The notes below the pieces were generated by a model that saw only the letters and a list, made by a program, of their open reading frames with translations, was not told where the DNA came from and searched no databases. Below are positions 1 through 10,586 of a DNA stretch of 64,000 nt, in pieces. Positions within the stretch are counted from its first letter, which is position 1. Every line of letters begins with the position of its first letter. Position numbers and translations under genes: made by a program. Origin of the DNA: Nemertoderma westbladi (taxonomy: Eukaryota > Xenacoelomorpha > Nemertodermatida > Nemertodermatidae). Where the stretch lies: the NCBI GenBank assembly GCA_032718475.1, contig JAUCBJ010009123.1:1-64000 (forward strand), given 5' to 3'.

Positions 1-641
1 CCCCTAGTGAGCGTTACGTAATATGTGAACAGCCCCTAAACCATTATCGATTTTTATAAAACTTTGTGCAGAATTATAAAATTTGAGAAACTTCACCAAA
101 AATATTATACTTTTTTAACGAAATAAATTTCATATTTTATTTTATATATTTTCATCAGTAGCCAGTCGTGTCGTAATATTATACATTTAGAATTAAAAAA
201 AACATCATATATACTCATTACTGAAAAGTTCCTTACTAATTCTCGTATCTTTATATGCACGCACTCACTACGTTCTAATCGGATCAGCTCAGCACACTGT
301 AAAGTGCTACTTTACAGCTCAGCACACTGTGAAGTGCTACTTTACAAACAAATCTGTAAAATAGTTATTATAGAACAAAATAAAAAAATAAAGTGCCTAG
401 ATTCGCAAACTAACAGCATTAAATTTCGCAATATAGAATCGTAACAATACTAACAGCAAAGCACAGCACAGCACAGTACAATAGTGGAATTACTCGAAAA
501 AATAAGGAGTAGTTGAGTACAATAATTAATGCTATAGGAGAATAAGGTATGTTGGTCAAAACGTGAAAAACATAAGCAAAGCAGCTGCAGAAATATTGCA
601 AAATAAAATAAAGCAGCGCATAAAATGATTTCGTTACGGCC
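1..641. other. AT-rich flank downstream of the MAP3K4-like gene
   Basis: No supported gene. It is the 3' flank of the minus-strand kinase gene. TTTATT (minus-strand AATAAA) occurs near 137, a possible but distant poly(A) signal. A tandem duplication with hairpin potential lies at 285-345 and a short CAGCA-rich microsatellite at about 455-480. Confidence 0.5.
285..345. repeat. Two-copy 30-bp tandem repeat with hairpin core
   Basis: Two adjacent copies, starting at 285 and 315, each run from CAGCTCAGCACACTGT through AGTGCTACTTTA and differ at one A/G site. The core is nearly self-complementary (GTAAAGT..ACTTTAC). The same core plus GATCCG and GTGAGTGAGTG-like flanks recurs in opposite orientation at 13391-13500, so both are probably fragments of one MITE-like family. 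Confidence 0.6.
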
Positions 642-3600
642 TTAAACCGAAACACATAAAAACTGAAGCAACAAAAGGTCATTGGAAGTGGCTCTAATCG
701 CCGGATCTTTCTCAAAGCAACAACCCAGAAAGGCGACTGCAGTGTCCGGTAACTCATCGGGAATATCAGGATGGGAAGACGTTAAACCAACGCGGTACAT
801 TATATGCCCAACTTCCAGTTTATGCCACGGCCGTCTACCGGTTAACATTTCAATGACGACACAACCGCAGGACCAGATATCAGAGGCGAAGACACCCTTG
901 GAAGAATCCCGCATAGCTTCGGGAGCAATGAAGGGAACCGTACCAACTAACCTTCTCTCTTCGTCGCATCTCTTGCGCCCAAATCGAAGCGACTTACAAC
1001 TGCCGAAGTCACCAATTTTCAACTGATCTTCGGCTGTCAGTAAAATATTGGCGGACTTGATGTCCCTATGGATAATGTGGTGTTTGTGTAAGAAACTGAC
1101 ACCCTCTACTAACTGCTTGGTGTATCTCTGGACGACAATAAGAGATAGACCCCCCGAACTATATGCCACACCCTCCAAGGTCCCCCCTCCGCAATATTCC
1201 ATGAAAATACGCATCATCTTTGGATGAATTTCAACTCCGAAATAATGGGCAATATGACGGTGTTTGAGCCCTTCGAGACTGTGTAACTCTTCTGCTAAGT
1301 CTATTACATCATCGTCATTGGCGTCATTGGAGTATCTCATCAATGATATGTCCAACTCCTTTACTGCCATCACCATGGAATCCGTCTTACGAATGCACTC
1401 GTACACATTACCAAATTGACCTCGACCTAGCAACCTGCCCCGCTCCCATTTGAAAGTCACCCGTTTTGAGAGAATGCTGTTGACTCCGGCCACAGGACGA
1501 TCAACTACTACACCTATAACACCGCCTTCCATTAGTTTGTGTTGCCGACTCGATTCCAGAAATAAAATATTTGCATTAACTCGTTGCTCTCGTGTAACTG
1601 GACTGTCAGACAAATCATTTACTAAAGGTCGTTTTTTGTTTGACATTGACGGTAATTTTTCTTTAGAAACTTCCCGGAGGTAGTCCAGAGGCTCTGTTTT
1701 ATCAATCGACTTACCAACCTTATGACCAATAATGTGAATGATAGTGCGTTCCATGGTGTCTGTCAGAATTCTGTATTCGGCTGCTGTGTAGGTAGACGTA
1801 TTAAGTGGGGAGACAACATAGCAAAGGAACTGAAGACCCTGCTCAGCCCATCTTGGTCTGTAACCACTGCCCTGTTCATAGTAATGTAACACAAACTTCA
1901 TCCAGGAATGGGCTAGTCTGAGCATCAGCTGTGCTATAGTCTTCCTACGGCGTCGACCAATTAAACGGTGAACATCTTTCATGCAATCGAAACCAAACAG
2001 ATACGCTTGCGTTATAATTCCAGAACTTTGAGCACTTAGATTCTGGTTCCAAGGAATGTTTCGCATGGTTGATTCCATACCGCATATCATTTCAATTACT
2101 TTCTCACAAAACAACAACGCAGATTTTCTTACATTGGAAAGATTTTCATATGCATAAAGATAATCATTTCCTCCGCTAAATGACATATTTACTACATTTT
2201 TCAATTCTTGAAACAACATTACCTCATGTTGGTAGAGCATTCTTCGAGATTCTGCTAGAAGGATTAATTCAACACCATTTGCCTTGCTAATTGAAAACGG
2301 CAAATCAAAGAATATATTTCCAGTCAGTATGTCATTGGGCCATCCATCATCACAAGGAAGGTCGATTGTGCAATACTTTGGAGTACATAATACTACAACA
2401 CAACACTCTCTAAATAGGTGGTGAACTTTCACAAATGGCTTAGTATTGTTGAAGGTGTTGGGAATTTGTAGCGCATCATTAGTCTTCACAAAAATATGAG
2501 CATCATTTATGGGTTCATCATACAATGAAACGAGTTTTTTATAGCCAACAGAGAGTAATGTCCCTAGCAAATGATAAACATTCAAAACCTCAAATCGAGA
2601 TATAACTTCCAATTCTTCAATAAGAAGTCGTGCTAGACCTATTACTTTAAATCTCCGCAAACCACCTTCTACAAATATGTCTTTAAATTTATGGAAAGCT
2701 TTAGAGAGATTTGAAGGTAGCGAGGCATCAAATGTAAAATCAATCAATGACGAAGAGATAATAGGTACCTCAGAGGAGACATAATCCCCAACAGATGTAA
2801 ACAACTCACAAGAAATAGCACAAAATCTCTTGACTAATTCCAGCCGCAATTCAGTGGAAATAAAACATGTATATTTCTTTAGTGACTCCCACTCTTCTTC
2901 TAATACATTCTTCAGAGCCAATGATGCTTGTGGCAAAAGTTGAAGTTGTGCAGCCCACTGGTGTAATACATCTAAATAAGCGTTCACTAAAACCTTAAGA
3001 TCTTGATCAAAATCGTCGATATCATAATTAGGTGAAGGTCCTGGACCTAAATTTGTATTTGAGAATACAGTCAACGTTTGGTAATAACGCTTAATGGTGA
3101 TAGACCATACGATAAGGTCTTTATATTCCCTAACTAAATGCTCAATGGTTACAAGAGGAAGACGAGATACGGAAATACCATTATGGTTTTCTAATTTAAC
3201 TTTAATACATTGGTGCATGAGTTGGACTGGCACTAGAACCAAATATGAAAATAATGGCAGAAATGTAGGAAGACATAACTTATCAAATATATCACGATAT
3301 GTTGCCATTATCTCCCGCCAATAAGCACACCATGGAGGACATTGAATTATGATTGAATCATGATTAACATTGATACAAGTCGGTTTCTCAGGTTCTGTTA
3401 AACATGATCTCACTCTCGTAAGTGTCGGCAATATTTTATGGATGACAAACATGAAGAGTTTGTGCAATCCAATGTGGTTCACTTGTTTCTCAACAAAAGC
3501 TCTATAAACTGAGAATTCTGCATTAGGGCATGATACTGATCTAATCGCACATTCAATGGATTCCTTGCTGGTGTCAGCACATGATGGGAGCGATGATGAT

Positions 3601-4865
3601 CTAGAATGAGAAATAGCTGCACTTTTACATTGGCATTCTGATTCTGTGCATGAAAATAATGGGAACATACAATCATTATCAATCCCAATCCACTCCTTGA
3701 TCTCAGTTAACATACTCAACAATTCATTCGTTACATTATACCACAACTGAAGAGCATCAAATTTTACTTCATAGCGCTGAAAAAATGTAAAATAATCATC
3801 GTTCATTTGACACATAGTCTGAAATGAAGGAAATAAACTATTAAAACAATCAACATTTTCCAGAATAACATGAACCCTCTTTAAGGTCAGTGAAACATTC
3901 GCCATATAAGTATTCCCCTTTTCATGTGTGTTAGATAGAAACTCGCATTTAAATTCCTTAATGTCATCCCTTAATTGTTCGAATAAAGCCTCTCGTTTAT
4001 TACATAGCCAATCATCATGGTCTTCTACATCTTTGTCATGAAACATTGCCTGAATTTCAAGCCATATTAAATTACGACCATCGTACACAGAATCTTGACT
4101 ATGGTTTTCAGAAACTAAACACTCATTGTCGATTGGAAAATTACTGTTAGATTTAATAGTAGTACTTGAATTTGAAATAAAGGAAAACCTATTGATGTTA
4201 TCTTGTGAAATTGTGCACCCACTATAAACCAATTTTGAAAATTCTTTGAAAAATTCAACACAGTGATCTGATGTTCCACCAATTATACTCGAATGCTGTT
4301 CCAATGAGTCCAAATTTGGTGAACACTGTTTACTAGGGATGTCACCTACCCCAAATGTTAATACCTCAGCAATCTTGGTAAGACTGCGGTAATTTCTTGA
4401 AGAAAAGGATGTAGGACGTGGACCCGTTTTAACATGGTCATTTCTCATGACAGGGTAGTTGCGTTCTCTTGTCCCATGAAAACTTGAACATCTATGGTCG
4501 GGAGAACATGAGTCTGATTCTAGATATTGATGAGATTGTCTCCGCTGACGTATTTTAATATTATCTGCATCAATAGTTTGCGATCTTCTATCAGCATCCA
4601 CATGTAAATGAGAAAAGCAAGTTGAAAAAGTCGTGGAAATATTATCAGTAAAAAAATATTCTGAGCCATGTGGTCGAAGAGGGTTGTTGTTATAAAATGT
4701 GAATTTCCTGTTATCCTGTGTACTTAGATATCCAGCACCTTTATTTTGGTATAATATACTTTGAGGCCCTCCTAGACTATCTAAAGACTCGCCAAATTCC
4801 CGCTCATTTCCATCAACATATTCGTCGATATCTCCAAGTGAACCTATTGGTAAAGTATCCCCCAT
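642..4865 (-). CDS. MAP3K4: MAP kinase kinase kinase 4 (MEKK4)-like, intronless
   Basis: A STE11-type Ser/Thr kinase that in animals phosphorylates MKK3/6 and MKK4/7 upstream of p38 and JNK. The ORF encodes about 1407 residues from the ATG at 4865; an in-frame TTG four codons upstream is not a likely start. Residues ~1140-1407 are a complete kinase domain: glycine loop GRGQFGNVY, VAIK-type lysine in MAVKELD (~1167), HRDIKSANILL (~1267), DFG (~1285), and APE (~1313). The long N-terminal part matches the MEKK4 regulatory region, with blocks such as NLIWLEIQA, LLPQASLALKNVLEEEW and RPRWAEQG that I recall from vertebrate MAP3K4. Human MAP3K4 is about 1608 aa; this one lacks low-complexity linkers. 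The vertebrate gene has more than 20 exons, but here everything lies in one uninterrupted exon. No frame break is visible, so it is probably functional. It is divergent to TAF1A. Confidence 0.93.
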   Translation of the reverse strand: MGDTLPIGSLGDIDEYVDGNEREFGESLDSLGGPQSILYQNKGAGYLSTQDNRKFTFYNNNPLRPHGSEYFFTDNISTTFSTCFSHLHVDADRRSQTIDADNIKIRQRRQSHQYLESDSCSPDHRCSSFHGTRERNYPVMRNDHVKTGPRPTSFSSRNYRSLTKIAEVLTFGVGDIPSKQCSPNLDSLEQHSSIIGGTSDHCVEFFKEFSKLVYSGCTISQDNINRFSFISNSSTTIKSNSNFPIDNECLVSENHSQDSVYDGRNLIWLEIQAMFHDKDVEDHDDWLCNKREALFEQLRDDIKEFKCEFLSNTHEKGNTYMANVSLTLKRVHVILENVDCFNSLFPSFQTMCQMNDDYFTFFQRYEVKFDALQLWYNVTNELLSMLTEIKEWIGIDNDCMFPLFSCTESECQCKSAAISHSRSSSLPSCADTSKESIECAIRSVSCPNAEFSVYRAFVEKQVNHIGLHKLFMFVIHKILPTLTRVRSCLTEPEKPTCINVNHDSIIIQCPPWCAYWREIMATYRDIFDKLCLPTFLPLFSYLVLVPVQLMHQCIKVKLENHNGISVSRLPLVTIEHLVREYKDLIVWSITIKRYYQTLTVFSNTNLGPGPSPNYDIDDFDQDLKVLVNAYLDVLHQWAAQLQLLPQASLALKNVLEEEWESLKKYTCFISTELRLELVKRFCAISCELFTSVGDYVSSEVPIISSSLIDFTFDASLPSNLSKAFHKFKDIFVEGGLRRFKVIGLARLLIEELEVISRFEVLNVYHLLGTLLSVGYKKLVSLYDEPINDAHIFVKTNDALQIPNTFNNTKPFVKVHHLFRECCVVVLCTPKYCTIDLPCDDGWPNDILTGNIFFDLPFSISKANGVELILLAESRRMLYQHEVMLFQELKNVVNMSFSGGNDYLYAYENLSNVRKSALLFCEKVIEMICGMESTMRNIPWNQNLSAQSSGIITQAYLFGFDCMKDVHRLIGRRRRKTIAQLMLRLAHSWMKFVLHYYEQGSGYRPRWAEQGLQFLCYVVSPLNTSTYTAAEYRILTDTMERTIIHIIGHKVGKSIDKTEPLDYLREVSKEKLPSMSNKKRPLVNDLSDSPVTREQRVNANILFLESSRQHKLMEGGVIGVVVDRPVAGVNSILSKRVTFKWERGRLLGRGQFGNVYECIRKTDSMVMAVKELDISLMRYSNDANDDDVIDLAEELHSLEGLKHRHIAHYFGVEIHPKMMRIFMEYCGGGTLEGVAYSSGGLSLIVVQRYTKQLVEGVSFLHKHHIIHRDIKSANILLTAEDQLKIGDFGSCKSLRFGRKRCDEERRLVGTVPFIAPEAMRDSSKGVFASDIWSCGCVVIEMLTGRRPWHKLEVGHIMYRVGLTSSHPDIPDELPDTAVAFLGCCFEKDPAIRATSNDLLLLQFLCVSV

Positions 4866-5639
4866 ATTTCCCAACAAATTGCTGGGAAAAATAATTATAT
4901 TAAAGAGTAATATATTAAAGCTGACCCTGACATATCATTTACATATTAAATTCCTAATAACAATATATATTAAGTAAGAATGTTCATAGACAGAAGCAAA
5001 ACCTACTGTACAACCAGAAAACTAGTAAATACTGAGATATAGTATAGTACTGGTAATCAATCAAAGAGGTACAGTAACTGTATATTTGATTTTGAGTTTG
5101 TAAATTGTATTGCCATTGTAACAGAAATTGTATTTTTTATAGGCCTATATATTTACTCTGATGGAGATTGGCTTGAGATTAGTGCACTGGACAATACCCG
5201 GTAGATATTCATCGCTATGGCACAAGATCAAAATCAAATAATTTACCAGTATTCTTTTTATTCCTCGTGCTAATTTAGTTGTTGGGCAGCGATCAAAACA
5301 AAAAAATCGAGAAAATGAAAAACAAAACTGGATTTCCATTTCGTACAGTAATTTTATGTAAATGAACAGGTTACAATGACTGATTTATAACCAAAACAAT
5401 AAACAAAACTAGATTTATTAATTAATGGAAAGGAGCAGGTTACAGTACCGGTCAGCCGGTAGTAGAGTAGCAGGCCTTTCTAACTAAAACAATACACGAT
5501 AACTAGAGATCACAGGTTACAGTCTTATTTTTGCAACCGCTGATGGTTGGCCTACCTAAGGTACCGGTACGGTACTTAGCCTATTCGGACATCGAATTAC
5601 TGTATTCAATATCCTAACAGTAGGTGACACTAGCCATAT
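4866..5639. other. 5' flank of MAP3K4-like gene with short dispersed repeat
   Basis: No supported gene. A short motif, GAGCAGGTTACAGT followed some 20-45 bp later by AAAACAATA, appears in variant form near 5365 and 5430-5540. It occurs again at 6322-6405 and, inverted, near 8765-8815, so it is a dispersed repeat family. Any promoter for the kinase would lie in the first few hundred bases; I see no decisive core element. Confidence 0.5.
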
Positions 5640-6233
5640 AGGCAGCCAAAATGGCTGCCTAATCGGGAAAAATTGCTGCCTAAATAGGCCTAGGCAGATT
5701 TTACACTTTTTTAACAATATAATAGTGAGTTAATAATGAGTTAATTCCTGTAAATCTAAATGGGGGGATGAATTGAAACCTGATTATGAAACTTGGGCCA
5801 TTCATTCTTTAGGCAGTCCAAAAATTAAAAAGTTTCATCTTTGCAATCCTAAATGATTTATATTCAAAAAATTTGTATTCATTTTGCCCAGCTGCCTAAA
5901 TAGGCAATACATTCCCGAATGGATGGTATAATGTAGCTAAATAATAGGCAGTACCAAATAGTTTATCTTATAGCAAGGAGGGAATACAGGGAGTAGCACT
6001 GTGATAGCATAACGAATATTTAATAGACTGAAAAAAATTATTTATTTTATTTATTTCTGTATATATGCTTCTTTTTTAGAACCATAATCTGATTATGGCT
6101 TGTTGTTGGAAGTTCTATTTTCTATTGCACCAAACAAAGAACGACCTCCAGGAACTGGATCGTTGGTTGAAGCATTTATTCCCACTACGCTTGGTTCCTC
6201 CTTCAAAAAAAATGCGTCAACCCCAGAGGCAGC

Positions 6234-6258
6234 GGGGGGGGGGGGGGGGGGGGGGGGG
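6234..6258. repeat. 25-nt poly(G) tract
   Basis: An uninterrupted G run at the edge of the 260-bp segment present only in the left foldback arm. Length may be approximate in any assembly. It resembles 18-23-nt C runs at 6750-6767, 34545-34567 and 42878-42900. Confidence 0.9.
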
Positions 6259-6688
6259 ACCTGACGTCAATCCCATCTTGGCGAATTAATATCCCGCCTT
6301 AATGTTAAATTATCAATTTAGGGAAAGGAGCAGGTTACAGTGGCACGTTATTTTAACCAAAACAATAAACTAAACACAATAGATCAGGTTACAGTTTTAT
6401 TTTTGAGAGTAATCAGCTGTTATTTACGACGAATTTCCCCTGGAGAGGGATGCATTTTTATTGCGTCGAAAGTCCCCCCTATCTGCAACCCCAACACGTG
6501 TTATAGTTTCCAAATCATCAAATTTTCGTTTTAAACTGTTACATCGTTTTACCTGCGAAAATGATCGGAATTCTTATCGTGATAATTATAATCTGACCTA
6601 GAAATTATTTTCCCCTTTCCTTGAACATCAGCTAACCAACTTTCATCTACTTTCAAGCTCAAATCTCGTTGAATAATCCATCCATCTG

Positions 6689-7010
6689 TCTCACCCATGT
6701 CCCCCCTATAACACCTCCACCTGTTCCACCCTCACCTCAACCTGCCTCACCCCCCCCCCCCCCCCCCGTAACACCACCACCTGTTCCACCATTATCACCT
6801 GTCTCCCCCATAACACAACCACCTGTCAGCCTGTTCCACAATTATCACCTCCACCTGTCTCCCCCACAACACAACCACCTGTTCCACCATTATCGCCTCC
6901 ACCTGTTCTACCATTATCACCTCCACCTGTCTACCCCATGATAACACTACCCCACCACTTGTTCCACCATATCGCCTCCACCTGTCTCCCCCATAACACC
7001 ATTTTGAATT
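6689..7010. repeat. C-rich minisatellite, left arm of foldback
   Basis: Irregular tandem repeats built from CACCTGTCTCCCCCATAACA and CACCTGTTCCACCATTATC modules, including an 18-C run at 6750-6767. They are the reverse complement of the G-rich modules at 7420-7690. A proline-rich frame (6669-6941) across them is a by-product of the composition and is not called as a gene. Confidence 0.8.
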
Positions 7011-7025
7011 GAACACTGAATTATT

Positions 7026-7791
7026 ATGTCAGAGCAGGATCCATATTGTATTATTTATAGTAGTGGGAGTGAAACAAGTAACAATGATGGCGAGGGTGCA
7101 ATAGATTTACTTAACCAGGTTATGGAAGCGACACTCACCCCACTCCCACCAGAATCTAGGACCGTTTCTCTATCTCCAATACGAGAAGTCTTTCCTTTTC
7201 TAATGATGAGTCCCATTACACCAGGTAGGCCATTTCTGAGGAAACGTAGTGACTCGTATGATCCAACTTGGGAGCCAACAAATTCATCATCAGGGTCAGA
7301 AAGCACGGAGATAGTGGAGAGACAGCGAATGGTGGAAAACTGGCACTGGGAGACTAAAGTTTCAGGAGGTGATGGAGTGTTTCAGGAGTCAAGTGGATGT
7401 GAAATTGGGGGAATAAGCAGGTGTTATGGCAGTATGGGGGAGACATATGGTTGTAATATTGGTGGAAAAAGTAGAGGTGTTGTTATGGGGGAGAGAGTTC
7501 TCAGGTGTGGAACAGGTGTGTTATGGAGGAGAGAGGTGGAGGTGATAAGGGTGGAACATGTGTGTTATGGGGGAGACAGGTAGAGGTGATTATGGTGGGA
7601 CAGGTGGTGGTACTATGGGGGAGACAGGTGGAGGTGATATTCGTGGGACAGGTGGTGGTGTTATGGGGGAGGCAGATGGAGGGATTATTCAACAAGATTT
7701 GAGTTTGGAAGTAGATGAAAGTGGGTTAGGTGATAGTTCAAGAAAAGGGGAAAACAAGATAAGAACAAATGCTGATCATCTAAGCAGGTAA
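7026..7791 (+). pseudogene. Decayed hypothetical ORF at the centre of the foldback element
   Basis: The ATG at 7026 opens a frame with an acidic, Ser/Thr/Pro-rich start (residues ~1-105, containing two SSGSE motifs and a DPTWEP motif). It then enters Gly-rich repeats encoded by the G-rich minisatellite and stops at 7583. The +1-shifted frame from about 7558 continues the same kind of Gly repeat (MGETGGG) to a unique tail ending at 7791, next to a donor-like AG|GTAAAA at about 7787. This suggests one protein broken by repeat-length change, or an exon with a donor. I do not recognise the family; the position suggests a transposon-carried protein. There is no catalytic motif. Function is unknown. 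Confidence 0.35.
7420..7690. repeat. G-rich minisatellite, right arm of foldback
   Basis: Tandem modules around GTTATGGGGGAGACAGGTGG and GAGGTGATTATGGTGG, imperfect and variable in length. They are the inverted counterpart of 6689-7010. The G-runs could support quadruplex formation on this strand. Confidence 0.8.
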
Positions 7792-8669
7792 AACGATGTA
7801 ACAGTTTAAAACGAAAATTTGATGATTTGGAAACTGTAACACATGTTGGGGTTGACGCATTTTTTTGAAGGAGGAGCCAAGCAGAAGTACCAGAGTACGG
7901 TAGTGGGAATAAATGCTTTCGACATGACGTCAGACGTTGTTAGCTCTCCTTCAACCAACGATCAAGTTCCTGGAGGTCGTTCTTTGTTTGGTGCAATAGA
8001 ACTTCCAACAACAAGCCATTAGGGTTCTAGACTGCTAGATATACATATAGGGCCTATACAGAAATAAATAAAATAAATAAATTTTTTAAATACAGAAATA
8101 ATTCCCTATCACCCTACGTGCCCTACTGCTACTGCCCTATTACAGTCAACCGTATTAAATATTCATTATGCTAACACAGTCTGACAATGCTACTACCTGT
8201 ATTCCTTGCTATGCTCTGATGATATAAACTATTTGGTAGGCTGCCGGGCTGGTAGGACCGGCCTATTTCTGTATTTAGCCACATTTATTGGTACCCTCCA
8301 TTCGGGAATGCAATGCCTATTTGAGAATGCACTGCCTATTTAGGCAGCTGGCAGGCTGGGAAAATTGAATACACATTTTTTGAACATAAATAATTTCGGA
8401 TTGCCTGATTGCAAAGATTAAATTTTTTAATTTTTGGAGTGCCTAAATAATGAAGGGCCCAAGTTTCATAATCAGGCTTCAATTCATCACCCCATTTATA
8501 ATTACCTGATTACAGCAGATGAGCAGTACTGCAGTAGGCCTACAGGCTGACAGAATGCAGGAATTAACTTAATTAACCGATTATCTGAGTGATTACAGTG
8601 TTAAAAAAGTATAAAATCTGCCTATCAGCCTATTGCAGTATTGAGGCAGCAATTTTTCCCGATTAGGCC

Positions 8670-9023
8670 GGTCCGTTCCGTCTAAACACCCAAATCACAC
8701 AAAATTGACAAAATCACATCAAATCACACGAATAATTCTAATTTTTATTTTTTTCAAATCGTTTATTGTTTTGGTTCCTTCTGGCTACCACTGTCAGACT
8801 GTAACCTGCTCCTTTACTTTTAAATTTTTTTTTGTGATTTGGTGTGATTAGTTGTGATTTGGTGTACTTTGGCATCATTCGGTGTGATTTGGTTTTAGGA
8901 TTATTTTTTGTGATTTTGTTTGTGATGTGGCTGTCTGGTGTAATTTGGTTTGTTATTCTGTTATTTGGCAGTTTGGTGTGATTTGTTGTGATTTGGTGTG
9001 ATTTGGGTGTTTAGACGGACCCC
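8670..9023. mobile_element. MITE with ~23-bp terminal inverted repeats
   Basis: The ends are inverted copies: CCGTCTAAACACCCAAATCA near 8678-8697 against TGATTTGGGTGTTTAGACGG near 8999-9018, within GGTCC..GGACC. The interior is non-coding, with many TGTGATTTGG-like repeats, and contains an inverted copy of the GAGCAGGTTACAGT dispersed repeat near 8765-8815. It abuts the outer end of the right foldback arm; weak similarity resumes past 9023, so it may be nested inside that arm. Confidence 0.75.
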
Positions 9024-9445
9024 ATCCAGCCATCTGCCATCGATCAGTCGATTGCGGTTATACAGTTATAGGATACTGGGATATGGCTGTGCCTACCTGC
9101 CTACTCCTGTACTCAACGTTCAGACGTTAGATAGATGGTAGAGGTGGAGGAGGACTGGAGGAGGGTGCATAACTGGCTGATCGATCAAGTCCAGGAGGTA
9201 AATAAATATACGTATGCAGATGTAACCCTTTAATTCAGTAACTCAGTACCGGTACCGGCTGCCGGCTGACCGGCAGACCGGTAATTGTACTTCCTCACTT
9301 TGAATTCAAATTTCCCGCTTTAATGTGTGAATGGCATCGATGAAGATCAGACTATACAGTGACTACTCCTGTCAGCCTGTCTGCCTGCAATTTGGTGGGT
9401 TGGCTCTGGCAATGTAGTTCTCCATTTTTTCTGTTTATTATGTAA
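9024..9445. other. Intergenic, no gene seen
   Basis: No coding signal. Weak similarity to the outer part of the foldback left arm may continue here (AGCCATCTGCC, TTATAGGATACTG). The rest shows nothing recognisable. Confidence 0.4.
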
Positions 9446-10586
9446 TTAATTGTTGGGCTAGAAACAATTAATTGAATAAGTGGTAACAACAACAAGGTGC
9501 ACTGAACTGCTGAATCGCCAGTGACTGGGTGTGTTTTTTTGTAAAAATACGTGAAAAGGTCGAAATGGTGGGTCTTTTGACACTACAATTAATAAAATTC
9601 ATGATGATAAACATTGATAAAATGCTGTTTCCTACAGTAATTCCACCAGCAATACTGCATTCCAATCTGTATTGGATTACGGTAATGCCCACAGATTAGA
9701 TTTAAAATAACACTAAACTTGTAATACCTGTCAGCCGTTACTATAATACAGTAATAAGTGGTAGTGTAGCAGGCTTGAATATTAAAAACGTGTACCGGTC
9801 ACCTGTAAACCCTATTTAATGAAGTAAAGCTGCAATACTCAGATAATTCAATACGCATTAGAATGATTGCTTACCGTTTAGTTTGTCTACCGAGTTTTCA
9901 ATTGTGAACAGCATTTTATCAATCTTCCCCATCATGAATTTATTTAATTGTAGTGTTAAAAGATGCGCAAGACTCTCCGTATTCAATTGATATGCCACGT
10001 GTGAAGTGATTGTGATTTAATGTGTATTTCAATTGATCGAAAAATGCTATAAGATCAAATCTGTAGCAGCCAATCACAGTGTTTTTACAAAAAACACAAC
10101 CCGCCTCTCGATTCAGGGCACCTTGTTATACCCCTTATTCAATTGTTTCTAGCCCAACATGTTTTTGCGCACCGACCATATACAGCTTGGAATGCAGTAT
10201 TGCTGCTGGAAGTGGAAGTACTGCTGGAAACAGAATTTTATCAATCTTTATCATCATTAATTTAATTAATTGTCAAAAGATGCGGAAGACTTTCAATTTA
10301 TACATATAAGCCATGTGTAAAATGATGGAGATTTAATGTGTATTTGAATCAATCGAAAATCACTTTCCATAGAAACCAAGATATGAAATTATCAAATCAC
10401 TCTGTAGTGACGACAAATCTGTAGCAGCCAATCACAGTCGATTTTAAAAATTTGCTTCCCGCGCTTATTTAAACGCCGCAATTACGACCTCGTCTTTTTA
10501 CAAAAAACACACCCCGCCACTCGATTCTGGGCACCTTTGTTACCCCTTATTTAATTGTTTCTAGCCCAACAATTTTTCGCGCACCA
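9446..10586. mobile_element. Nested inverted-repeat (MITE-like) elements
   Basis: A terminal sequence beginning TTGTTGGGCTAGAAACAATT occurs at 9449 in one orientation. It occurs twice in the other, ending near 10171 and 10583 as ATTGTTTCTAGCCCAACA. Each is followed inward by a GGGCACC...AAAAAACACA block. Interior pieces (CAGCATTTTATCAATCTT and relatives) are also repeated near 9620, 9912 and 10231. The simplest reading is one foldback element (9446-10171) with a second, partial copy (10172-10586). No transposase ORF is visible; the short open frames here are repeat by-products. Confidence 0.65.

Larger units (their letters stand above)
5640..8669. mobile_element. Large foldback (inverted-repeat) element, ~3 kb
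   Basis: The left arm (about 5640-7016) and right arm (about 7400-8669) are imperfect inverted copies. Matching landmarks include: CTAATCGGGAAAAATTGCTGCC near 5660-5682 against GGCAGCAATTTTTCCCGATTAG near 8645-8667; GGCTTGTTGTTGGAAGTTCT at 6096 against its complement near 8003-8022; and CATCGTTTTACCTGC near 6543 against GCAGGTAAAACGATG near 7783. The left arm carries an extra ~260 bp (6228-6487) including a 25-G run. G-rich minisatellites also face each other (6689-7010 and 7420-7690). The unpaired centre (~7026-7400) holds the only plausible ORF. This is the architecture of a foldback or long-TIR DNA transposon; I see no transposase. It is in the intergenic region between MAP3K4 and TAF1A. 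Confidence 0.75.

Noticed and set aside
642-4865. MAP3K4 as a processed retrocopy
   Set aside because: The frame is intact over 4.2 kb, and other unrelated genes here are also intronless, so lineage-wide intron loss is more likely. No poly(A) tail or flanking duplication was seen. Not fully excluded.
6669-6941. Proline-rich 90-codon frame
   Set aside because: It is the translation of the C-rich minisatellite in the left foldback arm; composition alone explains it.
9468-10309. Two ~75-codon frames in the nested inverted repeats
   Set aside because: They are readings of the same terminal repeat in opposite orientation, with no domain.
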